Positions 46,764 through 54,288 are shown, numbered from the stretch's first letter. The stretch: 64,000 nt of DNA from Candidatus Hydrogenosomobacter endosymbioticus (GCF_021654655.1 NZ_AP025225.1:186001-250000), one strand, 5' to 3'. Notes: generated by a model from the sequence alone, not told the origin. Made by a program: numbers and translations.

Positions 46764-47147
46764 CTGTACGGACCGCGTGGCGCAGGCAAATAATAGCTCA
46801 GTAATCGTTCAAAACATCTTGATAATACTGCACAATCTTATAATGATTCGGTATACCTTGACCCGTTTTTCTATATAGTTCTTTGTCTACATTATTCAAA
46901 TACATTATCTGAGTAGTTAAATCCTTGTCTCTGTGCGGAAACATGTTCCGTCGAGTCTGAATATCATTTACATACCTATCCGCAGTACATTTCAAATTCC
47001 TATACTTCTCCATATAGCTATTTACTATATCATTAATCGCCTTTTCTTGTGCTTTTTCTTGCGCATACTGCTTTTGTTGCTGAATCTGCATATTTTTCAT
47101 TTGCTGCTGCATCTGCGCCTGCATTTCCGCCATTTGTTGCTGCTGTT
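46753..47147. repeat. inverted repeat arm B (left copy)
   Basis: 395 bases covering the 3' third of gene B, its stop and the following 48-base tail up to GAGGTCGGC. The same sequence, inverted, occupies 50975-51369 and has exactly the same length, with only a few substitutions (I/V, Y/H and R/K in protein). Confidence 0.85.
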
Positions 47148-47841
47148 TACGCTCTTCTTTTCTGGCTTTTTCCTCTGCTTTCTTCTCACGTTGCTGCGCC
47201 TGCCATTGCTGGTGTTTTAGATCATGTTCCTCTTTTATTCGTCGCTCATTTTCAAGGTATAATTCGTGATTTTTATCTGATGTTTCTATTATCGCTTCTA
47301 TTTCTTCTTCTCTTTCTTTTTCTGCTTTTTGTTTGTAAATTGGATAATCAGCCATAATTTCATCTAATTTATCTTTTGTTTTATTTGCTGAATTAACTAA
47401 TTCTATTTCCTCAGCGTTTAGTTTTTTGATTTGCCCAGAAAGATTTTCGCATTCATTCGCTTTTTCTTTTAATTCTACAGTCCTTAAATGATTCATTTGG
47501 CGAACAATAAGATTAGTTTCCTGCTTAAATTTTTCTTTTTCTGAGCCTTCAGTCATTTTTTCCCATAATTTCCATTTTTCCCCAATTTGCGCATCTATTT
47601 CTCGAATTTTTGCAGCAATTTGATGAGTTTGTGGAGCTATAAAGCTAATTTTTGCTTTTAAAGCATCTCTATTTTGCCTCAAAATTGTCAAATTATTAAT
47701 CTTAGCTTGATGTTTATTTTTTAAATGATTTATTTTTTTAACTAATTCATTAAACTCGTCTTGAGCTTTACCTGCATTTGCATTTGCAAAAGCAAGAAAT
47801 ACGCCGAACAAAATCAGCGCCGTGCGATTATAAGAAAACAT
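46798..47841 (-). CDS. secreted coiled-coil Q-rich protein B (left copy)
   Basis: 347 residues: signal peptide MFSYNRTALILFGVFLAFA (cleavage near ANA), then a long coiled coil (about 30-230) with heptad-rich stretches such as KINHLKNKHQAKINNLTIL, a Gln/Met-rich hinge (QMAEMQAQMQQQMKNMQIQQ), and a C-terminal domain with the only mature cysteine context KYRNLKCTADRYVN. The last 120 residues match B2 at 50290-51324 almost perfectly, whereas the N-terminal two thirds do not. No ribosome-binding site is apparent, and a terminator-like hairpin ends directly at the ATG. Function is unknown. Confidence 0.75.
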   Translation of the reverse strand: MFSYNRTALILFGVFLAFANANAGKAQDEFNELVKKINHLKNKHQAKINNLTILRQNRDALKAKISFIAPQTHQIAAKIREIDAQIGEKWKLWEKMTEGSEKEKFKQETNLIVRQMNHLRTVELKEKANECENLSGQIKKLNAEEIELVNSANKTKDKLDEIMADYPIYKQKAEKEREEEIEAIIETSDKNHELYLENERRIKEEHDLKHQQWQAQQREKKAEEKARKEERKQQQQMAEMQAQMQQQMKNMQIQQQKQYAQEKAQEKAINDIVNSYMEKYRNLKCTADRYVNDIQTRRNMFPHRDKDLTTQIMYLNNVDKELYRKTGQGIPNHYKIVQYYQDVLNDY

Positions 47842-47875
47842 AAAAAAACCACCAATTAATGACTGCTTGGTGGTT
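47842..47875 (-). terminator. terminator-like hairpin ending at the B start codon
   Basis: Between A and B, read leftward, AACCACCAA (from 47867-47875) and TTGGTGGTT (from 47847-47855) form a perfect 9-bp stem followed by a T-run that ends directly at the ATG of gene B (47841). It could stop A transcripts or regulate entry into B; TTGGTGG, the only ribosome-binding-like sequence, is inside the stem. Confidence 0.75.
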
Positions 47876-47912
47876 GTAGCAGACTTTTTTAAAAATGTAA
47901 ACTAGTTTTTTA

Positions 47913-48935
47913 TTATTTTTCCGATGAATTAGAAGCTTGTTGATCTGCTGTCCATTCCTGATTTTCATTTGTAGGCTGTGTTTCCGTACCAATTTCGATC
48001 GTAGTTCCTTGATTTTGCACAGTTTGTTGAATAGCTTCGGTTTGTTGCTGATTTGCCATTTGCTGATTAATAATTTGTTGGTTAATTTCTGGATTTTGTG
48101 CTTGACTTTGCTGCGGCAAAGTGTTAATATTCGCCTGTTGTTGGTTAACGGGCGCCGAAATTACTTGATTTTGCTGAGTTTTTGCATGTTTTTGCTGATG
48201 AACTTGGGCCTGAACTTGCTGGGGTTGTTGAGCTCGGGGCTGTTTAGCAGCTTTAGCCTGTTCGGCCTGCTGCTCAGCTTCTTTCTGCCGCTCGGTGGGC
48301 CGCGCCATCATCTCACGCCCTTCACCAGGACCCCAGCCAGCCTGAACTTCCATTTCCTTCACTTCCGGTTTTTTAAGTTTTTCTTTCAGGTCTTTATTTT
48401 CTTTTACAAGTTGATCAATTCTTGCTTCTTTATTAGCAACCGCTGCCCTCCAATGACTCGCATCATCCTCAAATCTACTGCAGTCGCCAGATTCCGGGCA
48501 GTTGCAGTCAGGTCCGTTTTCCTTATCTTCGGCGAGCTGGGCCTGAAGAGATTTCACGTGGTTCGCGCATTTTCGATACGCTTTTTCATAGAATTTAAGG
48601 CGCATTTCCAAGGGTTTACGCTGTTTGGCGGCGAAGATGCTCATCTTTTTGTTGGCCTTGTCGCCAGCGGCTGAGCGGATTCCGCCCTCCACCGGCTGGT
48701 CAGCGTCCACTTCACCGGAAAAAAGTCCGCTCGACTGCGGGTATTTCTGTCTTTTCCGCGCGGCGCTCGATTTGACTTGGCGAGACGTCTTGGCGCGAGA
48801 CTGAGTGTGCGATGCCGACCTCATCTGTACGGACCGCGAACGGGTAGCGGAAGGTGACTTCTTCACCAATGCCAGAGCGGTGTTCGTAGGCGCCGCAAGA
48901 CCAGCAAAACCGCAGAGTCCTGCCATAATCGCCAC
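47913..48935 (-). CDS. secreted Q/N-rich protein A (left copy)
   Basis: About 340 residues. The conserved first half is basic, with NTALALVKKSPSATRSRS and a short CNCPES motif near residue 150. The second half differs from A2: a helical stretch (ARIDQLVKENKDLKEKLKKP), a Gly/Glu block and a long Gln/Asn-rich tail. The start listed is GTG 48935, giving MAIMAGLCGFAGLAAP, a weakened signal peptide lacking a basic N-region. In A2 translation can start 28 bases further upstream at a shared ATG, but here one extra A shifts that frame into a stop after five codons. The copy may therefore be silent or weakly expressed. The first half is much more GC-rich than the genome. Confidence 0.75.
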   Translation of the reverse strand: MAIMAGLCGFAGLAAPTNTALALVKKSPSATRSRSVQMRSASHTQSRAKTSRQVKSSAARKRQKYPQSSGLFSGEVDADQPVEGGIRSAAGDKANKKMSIFAAKQRKPLEMRLKFYEKAYRKCANHVKSLQAQLAEDKENGPDCNCPESGDCSRFEDDASHWRAAVANKEARIDQLVKENKDLKEKLKKPEVKEMEVQAGWGPGEGREMMARPTERQKEAEQQAEQAKAAKQPRAQQPQQVQAQVHQQKHAKTQQNQVISAPVNQQQANINTLPQQSQAQNPEINQQIINQQMANQQQTEAIQQTVQNQGTTIEIGTETQPTNENQEWTADQQASNSSEK

Positions 48936-48980
48936 CCAAAAACTTTTACTTCGATTTTTCCATAATACAAATTATACAAC
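48482..48980. repeat. inverted repeat arm A (left copy)
   Basis: 499 bases from the probable -10 region through codon about 155 of gene A. The inverted partner is 49290-49787 (498 bases). The arms are nearly identical; the one-base length difference matches the A5/A4 run at 48955-48959 versus 49311-49314. Confidence 0.85.
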
Positions 48981-49289
48981 TTTATTTTTTCTTTGAGTTT
49001 ATTATACGTCGTCGTGCATAAAAAATAGTTTTTTTTATCGGTTTTTGTCAAACAAAAATGCAAAAAAATTTCTTGCTTTTTTGAAAAGCTCAGATTTGGC
49101 TGATTTTTTTATATTGAGGAGTATTTTTTTTAACGCGCAATCTAAAATAAAATATAGAATTTCTAAAAGTAAAAATCGCGCTTTGAAATATTCGAAAGAA
49201 TTCGTTTTTTTGCTTAGACGTTGGTGGAAAAATTTTTCGAGTTATTTTTGCAGGAAGAATGGCGGAAATCCTCGTGTTTTTAGCATTTT
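48981..49289. other. spacer at the centre of the inverted repeat
   Basis: 309 AT-rich bases between the divergent A and A2 arms. No gene is seen. It contains the upstream promoter parts for both A genes; the shared -10-like TATAAT lies just inside each arm (48971-48976 leftward, 49294-49299 rightward). No good -35 hexamer was found on either side. Confidence 0.5.
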
Positions 49290-49787
49290 GTTGTATAATT
49301 TGTATTATGGAAAATCGAAGTAAAAGTTTTTGGGTGGCGATTATGGCAGGACTCTGCGGTTTTGCTGGTCTTGCGGCGCCTACGAACACCGCTCTGGCAT
49401 TGGTGAAGAAGTCACCTTCCGCTACCCGTTCGCGGTCCGTACAGATGAGGTCGGCATCGCACACTCAGTCTCGCGCCAAGACGTCTCGCCAAGTCAAATC
49501 GAGCGCCGCGCGGAAAAGACAGAAATACCCGCAGTCGAGCGGACTTTTTTCCGGTGAAGTGGACGCTGACCAGCCGGTGGAGGGCGGTATCCGCTCAGCC
49601 GCTGGCGACAAGGCCAACAAAAAGATGAGCATCTTCGCCGCCAAACAGCGTAAACCCTTGGAAATGCGCCTTAAATTCTATGAAAAAGCATACCGCAAAT
49701 GCGCGAACCACGTGAAATCTCTTCAGGCCCAGCTCGCCGAGGATAAGGAAAACGGACCTGACTGCAACTGCCCAGAATCTGGTGACT
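49290..49787. repeat. inverted repeat arm A (right copy)
   Basis: 498 bases, the inverted partner of 48482-48980. It runs from GTTGTATAATTTG through CCAGAATCTGGTGACT, after which A2 diverges from A. Confidence 0.85.
49294..49309 (+). promoter_or_regulatory. probable -10 and leaderless start of A2
   Basis: TATAAT at 49294-49299 is followed seven bases later by ATG at 49307. A transcript starting at the usual distance from the -10 would begin at or next to the ATG, so A2 may be translated from a leaderless mRNA. The same arrangement exists in the left copy (TATAAT at 48971-48976, ATG at 48963). Confidence 0.45.
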
Positions 49788-50221
49788 CTCGAGAGCTCCA
49801 AGGTGAAATCGGTCTCCTTCATGGAAGCGTTCAGCAAAAGGATAAGGATCTTGCAAAGCTTGCATCTAGTCTTAAAGAGAAGGAAGGTGAAGTTAAAGAG
49901 AAGGAAGGTAAAGCCAAAAAAATGGAAGACGATATTAATAAACTTAAAAGTACCGTTAGTAAATTGACAGAAAAAGTGGCGGCTTACAAAGCTAAATATG
50001 GGAAAATAGAAATTCCAAAGCAAACCCAGAAGCCTCATCACCACGCCAATAAAAAACAAAATATTAATAATCAGCAGGTTAACCAAAATTCTCCGCAAAG
50101 TCAAGCACAAAATCCAGAAATTAACCAACAAATTATTAATCAAAATATGCAAGCACAACAATTAACGCCAGAGCAGGCGCAGCAACTACAGATGCAACAA
50201 ACACAAATGCAACAATATTAA
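49307..50221 (+). CDS. secreted Q/N-rich protein A2 (right copy)
   Basis: From ATG 49307 the product begins MENRSKSFWVAIMAGLCG, a proper signal peptide with a basic start and a hydrophobic core, cleavage near TALA. The first 160 residues match A; then it diverges into a coiled coil with internal repeats (KEKEGEVKEKEGKAKK) and a Gln/Asn-rich tail. A short island, SQAQNPEINQQIINQ, is shared with A's tail. The protein ends in QMQQTQMQQY. Function is unknown; the composition suggests a flexible exported or surface protein. B2 follows after 68 bases. Confidence 0.78.
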   Translation: MENRSKSFWVAIMAGLCGFAGLAAPTNTALALVKKSPSATRSRSVQMRSASHTQSRAKTSRQVKSSAARKRQKYPQSSGLFSGEVDADQPVEGGIRSAAGDKANKKMSIFAAKQRKPLEMRLKFYEKAYRKCANHVKSLQAQLAEDKENGPDCNCPESGDSRELQGEIGLLHGSVQQKDKDLAKLASSLKEKEGEVKEKEGKAKKMEDDINKLKSTVSKLTEKVAAYKAKYGKIEIPKQTQKPHHHANKKQNINNQQVNQNSPQSQAQNPEINQQIINQNMQAQQLTPEQAQQLQMQQTQMQQY

Positions 50222-50233
50222 ATTTCCTATGGA

Positions 50234-50292
50234 CATATTTATAAAAGTATGGTAAACGACTTTTCGTGGCAGTTTAACCATGTATAAATATG
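50234..50292 (+). promoter_or_regulatory. long hairpin covering the B2 start codon
   Basis: CATATTTATA (50234-50243) pairs perfectly with TATAAATATG (50283-50292), whose last three bases are the ATG of B2. A nested stem, ATGGTAAA (50249-50256) with TTTAACCAT (50273-50281, one bulge), extends it. The mRNA structure would bury the start codon. The sequence differs from the hairpin before B, but the position is the same. Confidence 0.7.
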
Positions 50293-51324
50293 TTCAAAAT
50301 TTCTATAGCGCTCGCGCTTTTCGCGCTGTGCGCTAGTTCTGGCTCTTATGCTGGAAATGATGTTGAATGGGCTCAAGAGCGGCTTGAACAGGCTTTGGCA
50401 GAATATAATGAGACGAATTTATTAATGAATAATGCAAAAGAAGAATTTGCAAATATTCAAAATGAAATAAAAAAAGCAATTGATGAAAAAAACTTAATTA
50501 CTTATAGAAGAGCAGAGATGGACGTCGAAATAGAAAAGGATTTAGCGGACTATAAATCGATGCCCGAAGGTCAAGAAAAAAAAGAAAAAAAAGAGGGGAT
50601 CGACGAGTTTTGTACTGACAGGAACTCGGTTGCAGCGATGGAGCTCGCGGCAGTTCAAAAATTGCAAGATTTGCAAAAACAAGAGCAAGAAATACAAGAA
50701 AAAATAAATACTTTACAGTGGCAGCTTGATGACGCAAAGGAGGATGTTGATCTAGGAAAAGATCTCGTAGAATCTTTGAAAGAAACAGAAGAAGCTCATA
50801 AAAGATCAGAAGAAGCTCATAAAGAGTGGGAAGAAGAACATCAAAGAACGCTGGAGATGGAGAGTCGATTCGCGATAGAAAGAGCAGAAGGAAAAAAGCA
50901 GCATCAGATGCAAGCATATCAGCAGCAGCAGCAGGCGAAAAAAATGCAGCAAAAACAAGAGCTTCAGTTGAAGCAACAGCAGCAACAAATGGCGGAAATG
51001 CAGCATCAGATGCAGCAGCAAATGAAAAACATGCAGATTCAACAACAGAAGCAGTATGCGCAAGAAAAAGCACAAGAAAAGGCGGTTAATGACATAGTAA
51101 ATAGCTATATGGAGAAGTATAGGAATTTGAAATGTACTGCGGATAGGTATGTAAATGATATTCAGACGCGACGGAACATGTTTCCGCACAGAGACAAGGA
51201 TTTAACTACTCAGATAATGCATTTGAATAATGTAGACAAAGAACTATATAAAAAAACGGGTCAAGGTATACCGAATCATTATAAGATTGTGCAGTATTAT
51301 CAAGATGTTTTGAACGATTACTGA
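50290..51324 (+). CDS. secreted coiled-coil Q-rich protein B2 (right copy)
   Basis: 344 residues with signal peptide MFKISIALALFALCASSGSYA, then a coiled coil (about 25-230) whose sequence is unrelated in detail to B, with an internal near-repeat (EEAHKRSEEAHKEWEEEHQR), a Gln-rich hinge (QQQQQAKKMQQKQELQLKQQ), and the C-terminal domain shared with B. The domain contains RNLKCTADRYVNDIQTRRN and ends QYYQDVLNDY. The first two thirds are variable between copies while the last third is fixed, the reverse of the A pair. Unknown function. Confidence 0.78.
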   Translation: MFKISIALALFALCASSGSYAGNDVEWAQERLEQALAEYNETNLLMNNAKEEFANIQNEIKKAIDEKNLITYRRAEMDVEIEKDLADYKSMPEGQEKKEKKEGIDEFCTDRNSVAAMELAAVQKLQDLQKQEQEIQEKINTLQWQLDDAKEDVDLGKDLVESLKETEEAHKRSEEAHKEWEEEHQRTLEMESRFAIERAEGKKQHQMQAYQQQQQAKKMQQKQELQLKQQQQQMAEMQHQMQQQMKNMQIQQQKQYAQEKAQEKAVNDIVNSYMEKYRNLKCTADRYVNDIQTRRNMFPHRDKDLTTQIMHLNNVDKELYKKTGQGIPNHYKIVQYYQDVLNDY

Positions 51325-51369
51325 GCTATTATTTGCCTGCGCCACGCGGTCCGTACAGATGAGGTCGGC
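50975..51369. repeat. inverted repeat arm B (right copy)
   Basis: 395 bases, inverted partner of 46753-47147, spanning the B2 C-terminal domain, stop codon and 3' tail to GAGGTCGGC at 51361-51369, after which the two sides part. Confidence 0.85.
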
Positions 51370-51377
51370 CTAATTTT

Positions 51378-51720
51378 TTGAAAGACCTGAAAGAAAAACT
51401 TAAAAAACCGGAAGTGAAGGAAATGGAAGTTCAGGCTGGCTGGGGTCCTGGTGAAGGGCGCGAGATGATGGCGCGGCCCACCGAGCGGCAGAAAGAAGCT
51501 GAGCAGCAGGCCGAACAGGCTAAAGCTGCTAAACAGCCCCGAGCTCAACAACCCCAGCAAGTTCAGGCCCAGAAAAAATCCAAGCAGTCCGCGCAGCCAC
51601 CCCACCCAAAGGCGGCGATGCATCTTGGGACCTCAGCACGAGCCCGCACATGGCCGGCACACATATGCAAATAAACCATTCCACTACGCAGAACCCGCTG
51701 CTCGGTCTCATCTGGCTTTT
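51378..51720 (+). pseudogene. A-gene fragment (middle part) and unidentified 3' remnant
   Basis: 51381-51571 is a 191-base copy of the A segment at 48205-48395 (KDLKEKLKKPEVKEMEVQAG and on), joined directly to the B2 3' tail, without start codon, signal peptide or the first half of A. After 51571 the sequence is new; read in a different frame it continues GGDASWDLSTSPHMAGTH up to TAA-like stops near 51730, suggesting the end of a third, lost variant. The fragment is GC-rich like the rest of the A family. Confidence 0.7.
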
Positions 51721-51750
51721 ATCGACTGACTAATATATTATTATCCCTGT

Positions 51751-51824
51751 GCGCCCATAGCTCAGCTGGATAGAGCGTTGCCCTCCGGAGGCAAAGGTCA
51801 GGGGTTCGAATCCCTTTGGGCGCG
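51751..51824 (+). tRNA. tRNA-Arg (CCG)
   Basis: Acceptor GCGCCCA pairs with TGGGCGC; anticodon stem TTGCC/GGCAA encloses CTCCGGA, anticodon CCG; T arm with TTCGAAT. No encoded CCA. TATTAT about 10 bases upstream may be the -10. It borders the A/B locus on its right side. Confidence 0.96.
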
Positions 51825-51839
51825 TGCAACCCCTTTTTG

Positions 51840-52127
51840 CTATAGTTTACGGTTATATTTACGCGGCCTATCGTTTTTTCTTATTTCACGCGTAGCAAAA
51901 CCGAGCAGATATCCGAATCTCGACACAAATTTAACCAATAGTTCGAAAAATATCACAATTTTATTAACAATGCAAAATAAGCAACCAGTTAGGCCGCATA
52001 TATAGTCGCGATTATTATAGTCTATTTTAGCAATCGTTAAAATAAAAAGGAGAAAAACGCAAAACAAACCAAATAAGACTAATTTTCGCTCTTCAATTTC
52101 TGCCCCAGCAGCACGTACTATTTTCAC
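51840..52127 (-). CDS. small membrane protein, uncertain
   Basis: A 95-residue frame starting at GTG 52127 with two hydrophobic stretches ([18 protein letters not shown] and about residues 50-68) and a basic C-terminus ([16 protein letters not shown]). There is no strong ribosome-binding site and no family I recognise. It occupies an otherwise empty 500-base gap between tRNA-Arg and murA, which makes it plausible but unproven. Confidence 0.4.
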   Translation of the reverse strand: MKIVRAAGAEIEERKLVLFGLFCVFLLFILTIAKIDYNNRDYICGLTGCLFCIVNKIVIFFELLVKFVSRFGYLLGFATREIRKNDRPRKYNRKL

Positions 52128-52344
52128 CGCCTATATCAAAAACCATTGACTTTTAGCAATATGTATGAACGATCGAAAATCTTTTAAAAATATAAACCAC
52201 ATATGCCCATTGGACACAGAGCCCCCCCGCCCCGCGGAATCTAAAACACTCACCTCACACTCAACGCCAAAGCGACAATGGTGAACTTTTTGTAGTTTTA
52301 TGCTAGCATCTTCGTGCCAGTTGTTTATCCCTTTCAAAAATCAT

Positions 52345-53652
52345 ATGGACAAGATGCTCATAGTTGGTGGCGTTCCGCTTAGAGGCACCATACCAATAAA
52401 TGGAGCTAAAAACGCTGCGCTTCCGCTTATGGCTCTCGGGCTTCTGAGCGACCAGCCACTAGTTCTAGATAACGTTCCCACGCTCGCAGACCTAACAACT
52501 ATGGAGTTGCTCCTTTCAGAAATTGGGTCCGTTATAAAAAGAGTAGGGAAAAAAGTAGCCATATACACTCCTTCGATAAAAAGTTTTGAGGCTCCATATG
52601 ATATAGTGCGAAAAATGCGCGCATCTATATTGGTTCTGGGGCCACTTCTCGCCAGATGCGGAAGAGCTCACGTTTCACTTCCAGGTGGGTGCGCCATAGG
52701 AGCTAGGCCCGTGAATTTCCATATAGACGGACTTCGAGCACTTGGAGCAACAATAGAGATAGAAAACGGCTATATATGCGCAAATGTGCCAGGCGGAAAG
52801 CTTACAGGAGCTGAATATACTTTTCCTAATATAAGCGTCACTGGAGCGGAGAATATGATATTGGCAGCGTCTCTAGCCAGAGGAGAAACGTGCCTTAAAA
52901 ACGTAGCGATAGAGCCAGAAATAGGTGACCTGCTTGATTGCCTTCAAGCTATGGGCGTTCAGGTGGAAGGAAAAGGAACGCCTACCGTAAGAATACAGGG
53001 CACAGAAAGCCTCTCAGGAGCTTTTCACAAAGTTATGCCAGATAGGATAGAAGCAGGAACATATATTGCTGCCGCCATAATAACTTGCGGAGAAGTGGAG
53101 CTGGAGAACATAAATATATCTTTGCTACCAACTTTTGTAGACGCCCTTCGAAATGCGGGTGCAACCATAGAGCCACTAGAAAATGACAAAATATATGTTA
53201 GTATGAGCGGTAAAATCGGTCCATTGAGCATAGAAACATCCCCTTTCCCAGGACTCGCCACAGACTTACAGGCTCAATTGATGGCCCTGTTATCAGTCTC
53301 GTCTGGAGAATCCGTAATAGTAGAGAATATTTTTGAGAATAGGTTCATGCATGTTTGTGAATTAGCGCGTATGGGAGCGCAAATATCAGTCAGCGGGAAC
53401 AGAGCACATGTGACGGGCGTTGAGCATTTATCAGGAACAAGCGTTATGGCCACAGACTTAAGAGCATCAACTTCTCTTGTGATCGCCGGCCTCGCGGCAC
53501 GAGGAGAAACTATAGTCAGCCGGTTGTATCACATAGATAGAGGCTACGAAAGCATTGAAAAAAAACTTTCCGAATGCGGCGCAATAATAAAAAGAGTGAG
53601 AGAAGGAGAAGCTCATACCGCCTCAGGTACGAATAAGAAAATAGCCGGATAG
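52345..53652 (+). CDS. murA: UDP-N-acetylglucosamine 1-carboxyvinyltransferase
   Basis: First committed enzyme of peptidoglycan precursor synthesis, transferring enolpyruvate from PEP to UDP-GlcNAc in the cytoplasm. The ATG at 52345 gives MDKMLIVGGVPLRGTIPING, typical of MurA; the frame upstream is not family-like. The catalytic cysteine (target of fosfomycin) is Cys116 in LPGGCAIGARPVNFH. Further conserved blocks are DRIEAGTYIAAA, PFPGLATDLQAQ and TDLRASTSLVIAGL. The last 25 residues (REGEAHTASGTNKKIAG) extend beyond the usual end. Confidence 0.97.
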   Translation: MDKMLIVGGVPLRGTIPINGAKNAALPLMALGLLSDQPLVLDNVPTLADLTTMELLLSEIGSVIKRVGKKVAIYTPSIKSFEAPYDIVRKMRASILVLGPLLARCGRAHVSLPGGCAIGARPVNFHIDGLRALGATIEIENGYICANVPGGKLTGAEYTFPNISVTGAENMILAASLARGETCLKNVAIEPEIGDLLDCLQAMGVQVEGKGTPTVRIQGTESLSGAFHKVMPDRIEAGTYIAAAIITCGEVELENINISLLPTFVDALRNAGATIEPLENDKIYVSMSGKIGPLSIETSPFPGLATDLQAQLMALLSVSSGESVIVENIFENRFMHVCELARMGAQISVSGNRAHVTGVEHLSGTSVMATDLRASTSLVIAGLAARGETIVSRLYHIDRGYESIEKKLSECGAIIKRVREGEAHTASGTNKKIAG

Positions 53653-53940
53653 CAGCCCCCTGACAGAGCGAATACGCAAATAAAAATTTTTAGCGCGCGC
53701 TTGCTTTAGAGTAAAGTTTGCGCTCAGAAGGTATTTAGTTGATTTTTAAGCAAATACGTTTCAAAACGCCCTTATGTACTCTATACTGGTTCGCATAGAG
53801 TTTTGGACAAAACAGAGAACATAGTCAGATATTTTTAACCAATGTCGCTAGTGTAACGACAAGAATAAAGGCGTGTTTAGCTAAAAATAAATAAATTATT
53901 GTTACAATTCTGTTTGTATAGTAAGAATAGTGTTATTACA

Positions 53941-54288
53941 ATGGTGAAGAAGGATCTCGCACAAGCCGTCGCTAGAAAATGCCCCAATATAACGACCTCT
54001 ATCGTTAGTAAATCTGTGAATGAATTTTTTAGTGTTATTGCGTCAAGCTTGCAAGCAGGACGAAGAGTAGAAATACGTGGACTAGGAAGTTTTTCCATAC
54101 GTGTCCGCAAAAAGAGGAAGGCAATCAACCCAAAAACTAAGTTAACAGTTGAAGTTAAGGAAAAAGCCGTTCCGTTTTTCAAACCAAGCCAAGTACTAAG
54201 CGACTCTTTGAAAAAAACAGAAAAGAAGGAGAAAAGCAGCGGGTTTTTCCATGATGTGTTTAGAGATATAACTAGACAAAGAGATTAG
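53941..54288 (+). CDS. HU/IHF-family DNA-bending protein, IHF-beta-like
   Basis: Small nucleoid protein that bends DNA. ATG 53941 gives MVKKDLAQAVARKCPNITTS; the frame extends 14 codons upstream into non-family residues. The beta-arm region is RRVEIRGLGSFSIRVRKKRK, then AINPKTKLTVEVKEKAVPFFKP; the VPxFKP end is closer to IHF-beta than to HU. A 25-residue lysine-rich and then aromatic tail (EKSSGFFHDVFRDITRQRD) is added beyond the usual length. If an IHF-like protein, it could also shape recombination sites such as the A/B locus; that is inference only. Confidence 0.88.
   Translation: MVKKDLAQAVARKCPNITTSIVSKSVNEFFSVIASSLQAGRRVEIRGLGSFSIRVRKKRKAINPKTKLTVEVKEKAVPFFKPSQVLSDSLKKTEKKEKSSGFFHDVFRDITRQRD

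Noticed and set aside
48712-48939. Long frames on other strands and frames within the A repeats (75 codons, repeated at 49330-49557)
   Set aside because: They exist only because the A N-terminal block is GC-rich and stop-poor; no start signal or signal peptide, and they mirror the real gene.
46350-51720. Insertion sequence or transposon explaining the inverted repeats
   Set aside because: No transposase, recombinase or target-site duplication is visible; the arms are parts of the genes themselves.
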